From the NCBI RefSeq assembly GCF_022538055.1, contig NZ_JAKZAM010000023.1:18957-82956 (forward strand): a stretch of 64,000 nt of DNA, written 5' to 3'. The position numbers and the translations under genes are program-made. The first letter of the stretch is position 1; each line of letters opens with the position of its first letter. The notes under the pieces were generated by a model that did no database searches, was not told the origin of the DNA, and saw nothing but the letters and a program-made list of their open reading frames with translations. The DNA is from Cognataquiflexum nitidum. GTDB taxonomy: Bacteria; Bacteroidota; Bacteroidia; Cytophagales; Cyclobacteriaceae. Shown piece by piece: positions 52,171 through 61,235 of this stretch.

Positions 52171-52644
52171 TTATTTTTTACGACGCAATTCCAATTCAGA
52201 AACTTTACCGTTTCCGTCAAGTCTGATATCAGAAATGAAGTTAAGGTTTTTCTTGGTGTCCTTCAGATAGTTAAGGTACTTATCTATCGTGGTAGGCTCA
52301 TCGTAATCTTTAATGCCATCGGCCTCATGAATCACAATCAATACCGGTGTAGATGCATTGGAGAACATCCCCTGAGCTTCCTGTATGGTTCTGTTAGCAG
52401 CGTCAACATTGGAAGAACCGGCAATGCTATTGAAATAATTTTCAAGTTTCCCAACAGCAACTTCTTCAGCAGAAGGTCCAGCAGGTGGCGGTGGCGGAGG
52501 AGTTGGTTTTACTTCTTCTACAGGCGCCGGCTCGGGAGTAGCCACGACTTTCTTTTTACCTTTGCAAGCTCCAAGAGCAAGCAAACCAAACAGGGCAATT
52601 GTAAGCACCCTGCTCAATGTTGATTTGGCGGATTTTTTTTTCAT
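52171..52644 (-). CDS. lipoprotein with proline-rich linker, first gene of LRR operon
   Basis: A 157-residue protein that begins MKKKSAKSTLSRVLTIALFG and has the lipobox LLALGAC (cysteine about 27). A proline-rich linker (PEPAPVEEVKPTPPPPPP) spans roughly residues 37-54, as in proteins that must span periplasmic space. The domain after it (about 58-157) has KLENYFNSIAGSSNVDAANR and TIDKYLNYLKDTKKNLNFIS, then DIRLDGNGKVSELELRR, and shares the layout of the 192-residue protein. It would anchor the operon products to the outer membrane. No family name is known to me. Confidence 0.8.
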   Translation of the reverse strand: MKKKSAKSTLSRVLTIALFGLLALGACKGKKKVVATPEPAPVEEVKPTPPPPPPAGPSAEEVAVGKLENYFNSIAGSSNVDAANRTIQEAQGMFSNASTPVLIVIHEADGIKDYDEPTTIDKYLNYLKDTKKNLNFISDIRLDGNGKVSELELRRKK

Positions 52645-52906
52645 GTTTAGTTAATTGATTAGTTTAATAGAATTTTATGATTTGGGCAATTATGATTGGA
52701 TTTTGGTTAAAATTTTCAAACAGAATTTTTTGGTTTTCAAATCACTGCTTTCGCAATTCTTCCTCAGAACTGTCAAATTAAAACCTGTACAAATCTAATC
52801 GAAATTTCCTTTTTTTATCAAGATAGATCGTATAGTCGGTAAAAAATATTCAATAATCCCGAAGGAAGGCAATATTGTGCATTATCTACCGGACTAATCA
52901 CCCATT

Positions 52907-54025
52907 TTAGTCAAATACCTCTTTCAGTTTGTTCTCCAAACTTGCCCCTCTCAAATCTTTCCCAATTATTTTACCCTCAGGATCGAGCATGTAGGTAGCA
53001 GGAATGGCATTGATTTGGTAAAGCGCTGCAGCTTCCGAATTAAAATATTTAAGGTCTGAGACATGTGTCCAAGTCAGGTTATCATCAGCAATCGCTTTGA
53101 CCCAAGCTTCCTTAGTCCTGTCCAATGACACCCCAAAAACCTCAAATCCCTTCTCTTTATATTGGTTGTAAAGCCTGACTACATTGGGATTTTCTTCCCT
53201 ACATGGCCTGCACCAAGCTGCCCAAAAGTCTATCAATACATATTTCCCTCTCAAATCTGACAGCTTCACCATTTCTCCATCAGGGTTTGGTAAAGAAATC
53301 TCAGGTGCCACCTGACCTATAGACAAAGCACGCATGTCATCTAGCTGATGGAGCAGAGACTGGATCATATTGGTATTTGGATATTTTTCGTTCAGACCTC
53401 TGACCAATTCATCAATAAACTGAAAATCGTTTTTGATATTCAGCATAGAAATACCCGCCATCGTGGCAAAACTGCCTTGCATGCCGGAAAGAACATCTTT
53501 CACCTTTTGGCCTTGAGTCAGTTCTAGGTTCATGGCTGTATTCTGAACGGATTTGATCGCCTCCTGATCCCTTTTACTCATCGCTTCAAAATAAGCGGTA
53601 TTCAGGTCGTTGATGGTTTTTTGGTACTCTGCAGTCAAAGCCTCTATTTTTTGGAGATTTTTGGAATCCTCCGATCCTTCAATCCTCAAACTCGCCTCGT
53701 CATTGAAATCATAATAAACTTCTACATCCTCGGCATACAATGCCAGTTTGACTACCTTTCGATTCATCAGATGAAGTTCAAAAAAACCAGGCCCCTCCAA
53801 GCTGAGCTCATACTCAAAATCACCCCCTGAACCCATGGGAATCGCGGAAATAATTTCTGTACTCTCATCGACAAACTTATAGAGTTCGACTGGTCCCTCA
53901 GGTGCGTTTTTTACCTCTCCTGATACCTTCACAGTACCATCAAATTCTTGTTTACCATCATTGCCACAGGCGACCAACAACAGCACAAAAACAAAAGACA
54001 GGTAAGTAACAAATGGCTTTTTCAT
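52907..54025 (-). CDS. TlpA-like thiol:disulfide lipoprotein with DUF4369 domain
   Basis: A 372-residue lipoprotein; the ATG at 54025 gives MKKPFVTYLSFVFVLLLVAC with lipobox cysteine. The N-terminal half (about 25-210) is a DUF4369 beta domain and a helical linker. The C-terminal 140 residues are a thioredoxin fold with the redox pair in WAAWCRPCREENPNV, preceded by PEISLPNPDGEMVKLSDLRG and followed by GVSLDRTKEAWVKAI and the cis-proline loop INAIPATYMLDPEG. It would maintain disulfides or reduce partners in the periplasm. It is only 1 bp after gatB, so it is co-transcribed with it. Confidence 0.93.
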   Translation of the reverse strand: MKKPFVTYLSFVFVLLLVACGNDGKQEFDGTVKVSGEVKNAPEGPVELYKFVDESTEIISAIPMGSGGDFEYELSLEGPGFFELHLMNRKVVKLALYAEDVEVYYDFNDEASLRIEGSEDSKNLQKIEALTAEYQKTINDLNTAYFEAMSKRDQEAIKSVQNTAMNLELTQGQKVKDVLSGMQGSFATMAGISMLNIKNDFQFIDELVRGLNEKYPNTNMIQSLLHQLDDMRALSIGQVAPEISLPNPDGEMVKLSDLRGKYVLIDFWAAWCRPCREENPNVVRLYNQYKEKGFEVFGVSLDRTKEAWVKAIADDNLTWTHVSDLKYFNSEAAALYQINAIPATYMLDPEGKIIGKDLRGASLENKLKEVFD

Positions 54026-54026
54026 A

Positions 54027-55487
54027 TTATTTTTCAAGAATTTCAGTCAATAATTTTGTGGCTACTTTTGGATCCGCCTTTCCTTGGGATTTCTTCATCA
54101 CCTGCCCCATAAACATCGCCATCAATCCTTTTTTCCCTGAACGGTATTCTTCGACTTTGGATGCATTTTCTGCAAGCACTGTCTCAATAATTGGCTTCAA
54201 AGAACCTTCATCACTTTCCTGGATGAGGTTTAAATCTTGCGCGATTTCTAAAGGCCGTTTGGCTTTGTTGAGCAACATCTCCGGATATACTTTTTGGGAA
54301 GCCACAGAGAAGTTGATCTTTCCTTCATCGATAATCGCGATCAGTTCTGCCAGGCTTTTGGCCGAAATCGGAAAATCAGAAATATGAAGCGTAAGCTCAT
54401 TGAGGTAGGATTTAACCGGCCCCATGACCCAGTTTGCGGCTCCTTTGTAATTTTTGGTATGGAGACATACTTCTTCAAAGTACAGGGCAATTTCCTTGCT
54501 GTCAGTCAATACGCCTGCATCATATTCCGAAAGTCCATATTGGTTCAAAAACTTGTGGTGTAGCTCTCTTGGCAATGCAGGCATAGATTCCCTGACACTC
54601 TCCAGCCATTCTTCAGAGACAATGACAGGGCTCAGGTCAGGTTCAGGAAAATACCTGTAATCATTCAAGTCTTCCTTGGTCCTCATGCTCGCCGTCAAAC
54701 CAGTCGCCGCATCGAAAGTCCTTGTTTCAGATATGATTTCTATGTTGGCCTCCGCCATTTCCACCTGACGCTCAAATTCATGCTCTATCGCCCTTACGAC
54801 ATTCCTAAAAGAATTCATGTTTTTGACTTCGACTTTCTTTCCATATTCAGCTGCCCCTCTTAGCCTTACCGAGACGTTGGCATCACATCTAAGTGAGCCT
54901 TCTTCCATATTGCCATCGCAGATATCAAGATACCGGACGAGTTTTTTGATCTCGGACAAATAAGCATATGCCTCATCCGAGGAACGCATGTCCGGCTCTG
55001 ATACTATTTCTATCAAAGGAACTCCCGCCCTGTTAAAATCTACCAAAGTATCCACCTCTCCGGCAAGATGCATGGACTTTCCTGCATCTTCCTCCATGTG
55101 GATTCTTGTCAGGGCTACAGACTTTTTGCTGCCGTCAGGAAGCGTGATAGGCACTGTCCCGCCCACGCAAATAGGATTTTTGTCCTGCGTGACCTGATAA
55201 CCCTTTGGAAGATCAGGATAGAAATAATTTTTCCTTGCAAAAATATTATGCCTTGTGATAGAGCAATCACAGGCCAAGCCCATTTTGATGGCAAACTCCA
55301 CCGCTTTTCGGTTCACTTTGGGAAGCGTACCGGGGTGGCCAAGGGTAATGACCGAAATATGTGTATTGGGAAGATTTCCGTACTCTGTCGAATCAGAAGT
55401 GTACATCTTACTCTGTGTCAGCAGCTGGGCATGTACCTCCAGTCCGATGACCAATTCATATTTGTTTTTTACTTCTGCAGAAAGCAT
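54027..55487 (-). CDS. gatB: Asp/Glu-tRNA(Asn/Gln) amidotransferase subunit B
   Basis: A 486-residue subunit of GatCAB, which converts misacylated Asp-tRNA(Asn) or Glu-tRNA(Gln). The start at 55487 gives the canonical MLSAEVKNKYELVIGLEVHA; the frame extends 63 bp upstream without conserved sequence. Motifs: GLEVHAQLLTQSKMY, HPGTLPKVNRKAVEFA, FYPDLPKGYQVTQDKNPICV, RIHMEEDAGKSMH, and the C-terminal YqeY-like tail with GKKGLMAMFMGQVMKKSQGK. It lies between alaS (89 bp) and tlpA (1 bp) as part of one likely operon. gatA and gatC are not here. Confidence 0.97.
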   Translation of the reverse strand: MLSAEVKNKYELVIGLEVHAQLLTQSKMYTSDSTEYGNLPNTHISVITLGHPGTLPKVNRKAVEFAIKMGLACDCSITRHNIFARKNYFYPDLPKGYQVTQDKNPICVGGTVPITLPDGSKKSVALTRIHMEEDAGKSMHLAGEVDTLVDFNRAGVPLIEIVSEPDMRSSDEAYAYLSEIKKLVRYLDICDGNMEEGSLRCDANVSVRLRGAAEYGKKVEVKNMNSFRNVVRAIEHEFERQVEMAEANIEIISETRTFDAATGLTASMRTKEDLNDYRYFPEPDLSPVIVSEEWLESVRESMPALPRELHHKFLNQYGLSEYDAGVLTDSKEIALYFEEVCLHTKNYKGAANWVMGPVKSYLNELTLHISDFPISAKSLAELIAIIDEGKINFSVASQKVYPEMLLNKAKRPLEIAQDLNLIQESDEGSLKPIIETVLAENASKVEEYRSGKKGLMAMFMGQVMKKSQGKADPKVATKLLTEILEK

Positions 55488-55576
55488 CTTTTCTTTTTTA
55501 TTCTGTATTACAATTGCCCTAAAATTGGATTCAAAATAGCCTAAAACCAAATTTGGAGCCCCACATTATGTTATCT

Positions 55577-58201
55577 CTAACGCAGTAGCGTCTTGGCTTT
55601 GACCAATACCGCCGGCAAACCAGAAAGATTTTTTCCGCCGGCAGTGGCAAAGAATGGCTGACCCCCTCCCCCTCCATCTATTTCTTTTGCCAATTCCCTC
55701 ACCAATAAACCCGCATTCAGTGATTTTTCGGCAATCAGATTGTCTGAAATCAAAACAGCTACTTGCGGTTTCCCGTCGATTTCCGCTGACAAAACTACGA
55801 TAACATTTTCGACTTCGTTTTTAAGCTCAAAGGCCAGTTTCTTTAAAGCATCTGCCGAAGGCAAGGATATCTGCGCAATTATCTGATTCGTTCCTCCTAC
55901 CTGTTCTATTCCCCTGATCAATTGCTCCTTAAGCGCTCCCGCCTGTTGGGTATGCATTACTTCCAGTTCTTTTCTCAAGTCATTGCGTTCCTGAATCAGA
56001 GCCTCAATGGATTTTTTGACATCCCGGGGATTCTTCAGTAATTCTTGAATTTCTTTCAGCAATTGAAACTGATCGTTGACATAGGCCTCAGCAGCCTCAG
56101 CACTAATCGCTTCTATCCTCCTGACGCCAGCCGAAATGGACCCTTCTGAAATGATTTTGAACAAACCGATCACCCCTGTGGATGATACGTGTGTACCGCC
56201 ACAGAGTTCCACAGAAAAATTCCTGTCAAAGGTGATTACCCTGACAAAATCTCCGTATTTCTCTCCAAACAACGCTGTTGCACCTTGATTCTTGGCTTCT
56301 GCTATAGGCACATATCTTTGCTCGTTGAGCGGAATATTTTCCCTTATTTTTGTATTCACTATACTTTCCACTTGGGAAATTTCTTCCTCTGTGAGCTTCG
56401 CAAAGTGCGAAAAGTCAAAACGAAGAATTTCTTCATTGACCAAAGAGCCTTTTTGCTGCACATGGTCTCCCAAGACTTGCTTGAGTGCTGCATGCAACAA
56501 GTGGGTCGCCGTATGGTTATTCATACTCAGCATCCGCTTTTCCCCGTTGACTTTGGAGATGAATAATACCTCGGGCACAGAAGGAAGTCTATCTACAAAA
56601 TGGACAATCAGGTCGTTTTCTTTTTTGGTATCCAACACCTGTATGGTCTCAGTGTCTGACTGCAACCAACCCTGATCTCCGACCTGTCCGCCACTTTCGG
56701 CATAAAACGGCGTCCTGTCCAACACCAATTGAAACCTGTCGCCTTTTTTATCCTTGATCTGCCTGTATTTGACTATTCTGCTTTGGGATTCAAGGTAATC
56801 ATAACCTATAAACTCCACCCCCTCATCTTCTCCAACCATAACCCAATCGCCGGTTTCCTGCTCAGCAGCTGCCCTGGACCTGGTTTTTTGCTTCTCCATC
56901 TCCACAGCAAAACCCTTCTCATCTACCGAAAGGCCATTTTCCCGAGCAATCAATGAGGTCAGGTCCAAGGGGAATCCAAAAGTATCATACAGTTCAAAAG
57001 CGACTTTTCCCTCAATCACTGTCTGTCTAGACCCGGCCATTTCTTCTTTGATTTGATCGAGTTTTTTTAATCCGTTATCTAAGGTCCTCAAGAAAGAGTT
57101 TTCCTCTTCCATAATCACCTTGGCAATAAAATCCTGCTGTGCGGCTACTTCAGGGAAAATATCCCCAAAAGTCTCGGCCAGCAATGGCAGCAATTCATAT
57201 AAAAACGGTTTTTGGAAGCCAAGGAAAGTATATCCATACCTTACAGCCCTTCTCAAAATCCTGCGGATGACATATCCTGCCTTGTTGTTGGATGGCAACT
57301 GACCATCGGCAATGGTAAATGATATGGCCCTGATATGGTCCACAATCACCCGCATAGCAATGTCTATCTTTTCATCCTTCCCATACTCCTTTCCGGATTT
57401 GGTGGCCACTGCTTGGATAAAAGGCGTAAAGACGTCAGTATCGTAATTGGAAGATTTATTTTGAATCGCCCTGACAAGTCTTTCAAAACCCATTCCTGTA
57501 TCCACATGCTTGGCAGGGAGTTCTTTCAGACTTCCATCAGAAACCCTGTTGAACTGCATAAAAACCAGGTTCCAGATTTCGATTACCTGAGGATGGTCAT
57601 TGTTGACAAGGTCGTATCCATTCACTTTTTGTCTTTCTTCGTCGGACCTGAGGTCGACATGAATTTCAGAACATGGACCACAAGGGCCTGTATCCCCCAT
57701 TTCCCAAAAGTTGTCCTTCTTACTGCCAAAAATGATCCTGCTCTCCGGAAGGATTCCACTCCAGATTTGGAAGGCCTCCATATCCCTTTCAAGCTTGTCT
57801 CCGGCATCCCCTCCAAAAACTGAAACATAGAGCCTGTCTTTTGGCAATTGATACACTTCCGTCAACAATTCCCAGGCCCATTCGATCGCTTCTTTTTTGA
57901 AATAATCACCAAAAGACCAGTTGCCAAGCATCTCAAACATGGTATGGTGGTAGGTGTCTACTCCCACTTCTTCAAGGTCATTGTGCTTACCCGAGACCCT
58001 CAGACATTTTTGGCTGTTGGCTACGCGAAGAAACTTGGGATCTTCATTTCCCAAGAAATAATCCTTGAACTGATTCATTCCTGCATTGGTAAACATCAAG
58101 GTGGGATCATTCTTGACCATAATTGGCGAAGAAGGAACATAATGATGCTTTTTGGACTCAAAAAATTCTATGAATAAATTTCTGATTTCTTTGGCTTTCA
58201 T
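55577..58201 (-). CDS. alaS: alanyl-tRNA synthetase
   Basis: An 874-residue class II synthetase. The catalytic core (about 1-440) has MKAKEIRNLFIEFFESKKHH, motif 2 with MFEMLGNWSFGDYFKKEAIE, and the GMGFERLVR segment. The editing domain carries the zinc-binding HTATHLLHAALK and CGGTHVSSTG. The C-terminal domain includes GGGGGQPFFATAGG-like GGGGGQPFFATAG, followed by the short terminal helix. All expected parts are present and the length is typical. It is followed at 89 bp by gatB. Its -7 element overlaps the leader of the divergent peptidase gene. Confidence 0.98.
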   Translation of the reverse strand: MKAKEIRNLFIEFFESKKHHYVPSSPIMVKNDPTLMFTNAGMNQFKDYFLGNEDPKFLRVANSQKCLRVSGKHNDLEEVGVDTYHHTMFEMLGNWSFGDYFKKEAIEWAWELLTEVYQLPKDRLYVSVFGGDAGDKLERDMEAFQIWSGILPESRIIFGSKKDNFWEMGDTGPCGPCSEIHVDLRSDEERQKVNGYDLVNNDHPQVIEIWNLVFMQFNRVSDGSLKELPAKHVDTGMGFERLVRAIQNKSSNYDTDVFTPFIQAVATKSGKEYGKDEKIDIAMRVIVDHIRAISFTIADGQLPSNNKAGYVIRRILRRAVRYGYTFLGFQKPFLYELLPLLAETFGDIFPEVAAQQDFIAKVIMEEENSFLRTLDNGLKKLDQIKEEMAGSRQTVIEGKVAFELYDTFGFPLDLTSLIARENGLSVDEKGFAVEMEKQKTRSRAAAEQETGDWVMVGEDEGVEFIGYDYLESQSRIVKYRQIKDKKGDRFQLVLDRTPFYAESGGQVGDQGWLQSDTETIQVLDTKKENDLIVHFVDRLPSVPEVLFISKVNGEKRMLSMNNHTATHLLHAALKQVLGDHVQQKGSLVNEEILRFDFSHFAKLTEEEISQVESIVNTKIRENIPLNEQRYVPIAEAKNQGATALFGEKYGDFVRVITFDRNFSVELCGGTHVSSTGVIGLFKIISEGSISAGVRRIEAISAEAAEAYVNDQFQLLKEIQELLKNPRDVKKSIEALIQERNDLRKELEVMHTQQAGALKEQLIRGIEQVGGTNQIIAQISLPSADALKKLAFELKNEVENVIVVLSAEIDGKPQVAVLISDNLIAEKSLNAGLLVRELAKEIDGGGGGQPFFATAGGKNLSGLPAVLVKAKTLLR

Positions 58202-58241
58202 GTAACCTATTGACTATTTTCGGATTCTCTATTTAATTCCC

Positions 58242-58249
58242 TATCTTTG
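58242..58249 (+). promoter_or_regulatory. -7 element TATCTTTG of M23 peptidase gene
   Basis: TATCTTTG matches TAnnTTTG exactly and gives a leader of about 65 nt before the ATG at 58319. It excludes the in-frame ATG at 58247, which lies inside the element. Confidence 0.6.
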
Positions 58250-58287
58250 TGGTCCCTTTGCGCAATCACCCAACTGCCACAGGGGCA

Positions 58288-58295
58288 CAAAATTA
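58288..58295 (-). promoter_or_regulatory. -7 element TAATTTTG of alaS
   Basis: TAATTTTG on the minus strand matches TAnnTTTG exactly, about 87 bp upstream of the alaS ATG. The two divergent promoters of alaS and the peptidase overlap within 55 bp, so each leader reads through the other promoter. Confidence 0.55.
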
Positions 58296-58318
58296 GAATA
58301 TTTACCTCGGAATCCGTA

Positions 58319-59296
58319 ATGAGTAGAATAAAATATTACTACGACCCCAAAACCTGTAAGTACGAGCGATACAAGCGAAACAATTGGGACATTGCACTCA
58401 ATTTTCTCGGTTTTTTTAGCCTTGCTTCGGTGTTTGCAGTTGTCATGCTCCTGTCTTTCAACTATTTTTTTGAAAGTCCAAAAGAGTTGATGCTAAAAAA
58501 AGAAAACAGAGAACTGACACTCTATTACAGGCTTCTTGAAGGGGAAGTATCCAAAATGAACCAGATGATGGTTGACCTTCAGCAAAGGGACGACAATCTT
58601 TACAGAATAATTTTTGAATCTGAACCTGTCCCCGGGGAAATGAGAAATGCCGGTATCGGTGGATCTGACAGATACAAAGAAATCAAAGAAAAAGGTCTCA
58701 AACAGGAAGACCTCGTCATCTCCCTTTCCCAAAAGGTAGATGCATTGAAAAGAAAAATGTATGTGCAGTCTGTAAGCTATGATGAAGTAACTGAAATGGC
58801 TTTTAGCAAAGAAGAATATTGGGCGGCTGTTCCTGCCATGCAACCGATAGTCAATGAAGACCTAAACCTCCTAGCCTCCGGGTTTGGAATGAGGGTTCAT
58901 CCTATCTTAAAAGTTAGGAAAATGCATACGGGAGTTGACTTTGCAGCGCCAAAAGGTACAGCCATCTATGCTACCGGTGACGGAGTAGTAAGTGCTGTCA
59001 AAACAGTTTTCGGAGGTTACGGCAAACATATAGAAATAGACCATGGCTTTGGATTTGTGACCAGGTATGCCCACATGAATGAATTTAAAGTAAAAAAAGG
59101 TCAAAAAATTAAACGTGGCGATATCATCGGAACAGTAGGAAATACAGGTTCCTCCACCGCACCACACATACATTATGAAATCATCAAGGATGGTAGGTAT
59201 GTAAATCCTGTAAATTACTTCTTCAAAGACCTTACTCCAGAAGAGTTTGATAAGATTCTCGAACTTTCAGGAAGAGAAAATCAGTCCTTGAGTTAA
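58319..59296 (+). CDS. M23 family metallopeptidase, membrane-anchored
   Basis: A 325-residue peptidase of the LytM/gp13 type. The start at 58319 (MSRIKYYYDPKTCKYERYKR) is preferred over 58247 since the upstream region is promoter. A helix at about 28-50 anchors it in the inner membrane; a coiled coil (about 58-150) follows. The M23 domain (about 185-310) has GFGMRVHPI, H203 and D207 in HTGVDFAAPKGT, YAHMNEF and PHIHYEI, which hold the catalytic zinc. It would cut or regulate peptidoglycan cross-links in the periplasm. It is divergent from alaS and followed by a terminator after 167 bp. Confidence 0.94.
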   Translation: MSRIKYYYDPKTCKYERYKRNNWDIALNFLGFFSLASVFAVVMLLSFNYFFESPKELMLKKENRELTLYYRLLEGEVSKMNQMMVDLQQRDDNLYRIIFESEPVPGEMRNAGIGGSDRYKEIKEKGLKQEDLVISLSQKVDALKRKMYVQSVSYDEVTEMAFSKEEYWAAVPAMQPIVNEDLNLLASGFGMRVHPILKVRKMHTGVDFAAPKGTAIYATGDGVVSAVKTVFGGYGKHIEIDHGFGFVTRYAHMNEFKVKKGQKIKRGDIIGTVGNTGSSTAPHIHYEIIKDGRYVNPVNYFFKDLTPEEFDKILELSGRENQSLS

Positions 59297-59463
59297 GCTT
59301 AAGTGTTTATCGGATTCTTTGCAAGTAGCCGATAATCTACTTCAGGCGGGAAGGAAGACCGAAGTCTGAATAGGATGTAAAGTATATATTGAGAATCCTG
59401 CCAAGATATATATTGAATTGCTATTTTACCTTCATCAAAGCCTGCATACCTACATTGAAAACA

Positions 59464-59494
59464 AAATCCCGGTCAGAATATCTGACCGGGATTT
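59464..59494 (+). terminator. rho-independent terminator upstream of repeat array
   Basis: AAATCCCGGTCAG / CTGACCGGGATTT, a perfect 13-bp stem with a 5-base loop, followed by CTTTTTTG. It is 168 bp after the peptidase stop. Confidence 0.92.
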
Positions 59495-59525
59495 CTTTTT
59501 TGTAACAACGAAAACATTACCCGCT

Positions 59526-61134
59526 CTGAAAAGGCATAATACCTCAGGGACGGGTACAGCCCATCCTTTACAATTCGGGTTTTTCCTAAAACCATGGAAA
59601 ATTAAAATATTTGTGATCATCATAATCTAGAATTAACAGCCCTGAAAGGGCGTGATATCTCAGGGATGGGTGACACCTATCCGTAGAAAAACGAACATAC
59701 TTCTATCCCGCCCTTTCAGGGCTTCTGATTCAATTGACAACCATGGTTTCGATGGGCTCCACCCATCGCTAAGTAATTTTGCCCTTTCAGGGCTTTTAAC
59801 CCACACCTTTGGTTGTCTTTTCTATGAACCAGAAATATTTTTTAAAATATCAATCAAACCGAATTTGATTTAGTCAATACCATTTGAATCAGCTCTGAAA
59901 GGGCGAAATACTTCAGGAATGGTGAAATAAAGAAAAAAATACTCCAAGCCCTGAAAGAACAAGATATCACAGGAATGGGTGAAGACCATCCATATAAAAA
60001 CGAATAGGGCCGGGAAGCACTGAAAAGGCATAATACCTCAGGGACGGGTACAGCCCATCCTTTACAATTCAGGTTTTTCCTAAAACCATGGAAAATAAAA
60101 ATATTTGTGATCATCATAATCTAGAATTAACAGCCCTGAAGGGGCGTGATATCTCAGGGATGGGTGAAGCCTATCCGTAGAAAAACGAACATACTTCTAT
60201 CCCGCCCTTTCAGGGCTTCTGATTCAATTGACAACCATGGTTTCGATGGGCTCCACCCATCGCTAAGTAATTTTGCCCTTTCAGGGCTTTTAACCCACAC
60301 CTTTGGTTGTCTTTTCTATGAACCAGAAATATTTTTTAAAATATCAATCAAACCGAATTTGATTTAGTCAATACCATTTGAATCAGCTCTGAAAGGGCGA
60401 AATACTTCAGGAATGGTGAAATAAAGAAAAAAATACTCCAAGCCCTGAAAGAACAAGATATCACAGGAATGGGTGAAGACCATCCATATAAAATCGAATA
60501 GGGCCGGGAAGCACTGAAAAGGCATAATACCTCAGGGACGGGTACAGCCCATCCTATATAATTCAGGTTTTTCCTAAAACCATGGAAAATTAAAATATTT
60601 GTGATCATCATAATCTAGAATTAACAGCCCTGAAAGGGCGTGATATCTCAGGGATGGGTGACACCTATCCGTAGAAAAACGAACATACTTCTATCCCGCC
60701 CTTTCAGGGCTTCTGATTCAATTGACAACCATGGTTTCGATGGGCTCCACCCATCGCTAAGTAATTTTGCCCTTTCAGGGCTTTTAACCCACACCTTTGG
60801 TTGTCTTTTCTATGAACCAGAAATATTTTTTAAAATATCAATCAAACCGAATTTGATTTAGTCAATACCATTTGAATCAGCTCTGAAAGGGCGAAATACT
60901 TCAGGAATGGTGAAATAAAGAAAAAAATACTCCAAGCCCTGAAAGAACAAGATATCACAGGAATGGGTGAAGACCATCCATATAAAAACGAATAGGGCCG
61001 GGAAGCACTGAAAAGGCATAATACCTCAGGGACGGGTACAGCCCATCCTTTACAATTCAGGTTTTTCCTAAAACCATGGAAAATAAAAATATTTGTGATC
61101 ATCATAATCTAGAATTAACAGCCCTGAAAGGGCG
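59526..61134. repeat. tandem array of 494-bp units (3 full, 1 partial) built from REP-like palindromes
   Basis: Units begin at 59526, 60020, 60514 and 61008, exactly 494 bp apart; the fourth is cut off after about 127 bp. Copies differ at only a few positions (for example GACACC/GAAGCC near 59670 and 60164). Each unit holds six variants of the core GCCCTGAAAGGGC: four in plus orientation (59526, 59639, 59892, 59948) and two in minus orientation (59710, 59781). Plus-oriented cores are followed by ATATCTCAGGGATGGGTG and a second small hairpin of CCCATCC type. The array has no coding content; small frames repeated at the same spacing are by-products. It is probably a BIME-like intergenic repeat that amplified recently. 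Confidence 0.9.
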
Positions 61135-61189
61135 AAATCAAAAAAATTCAATTTCCTGAACTAGGGTCGTTACCTTCAAACACAATAAA

Positions 61190-61217
61190 AAAACGCAACC
61201 TTACCAGGCTGCGTTTT
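61190..61217 (-). terminator. terminator of esterase gene
   Basis: AAAACGCAACCT / AGGCTGCGTTTT, a stem with one mismatch and a 4-base loop, ending on the minus strand in TTTTTTTATTG. It lies 19 bp after the stop of the esterase gene. Confidence 0.9.
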
Positions 61218-61235
61218 GATTACCAAAATCAACCA

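Noticed and set aside
59652..61105. Small genes of 73 residues (59652, 60146, 60640, plus) and 87 residues (59854, 60348, 60842, minus)
   Set aside because: They recur exactly every 494 bp because they lie inside the repeat, have no start signals, and their sequence consists of translated palindromes.
59526..61134. A CRISPR array
   Set aside because: The repeated unit is 494 bp and the sequences between palindromes are the same in each unit, so there are no unique spacers; the cores also alternate in orientation. An origin as substrate for the orphan Cas6 cannot be excluded but has no support.
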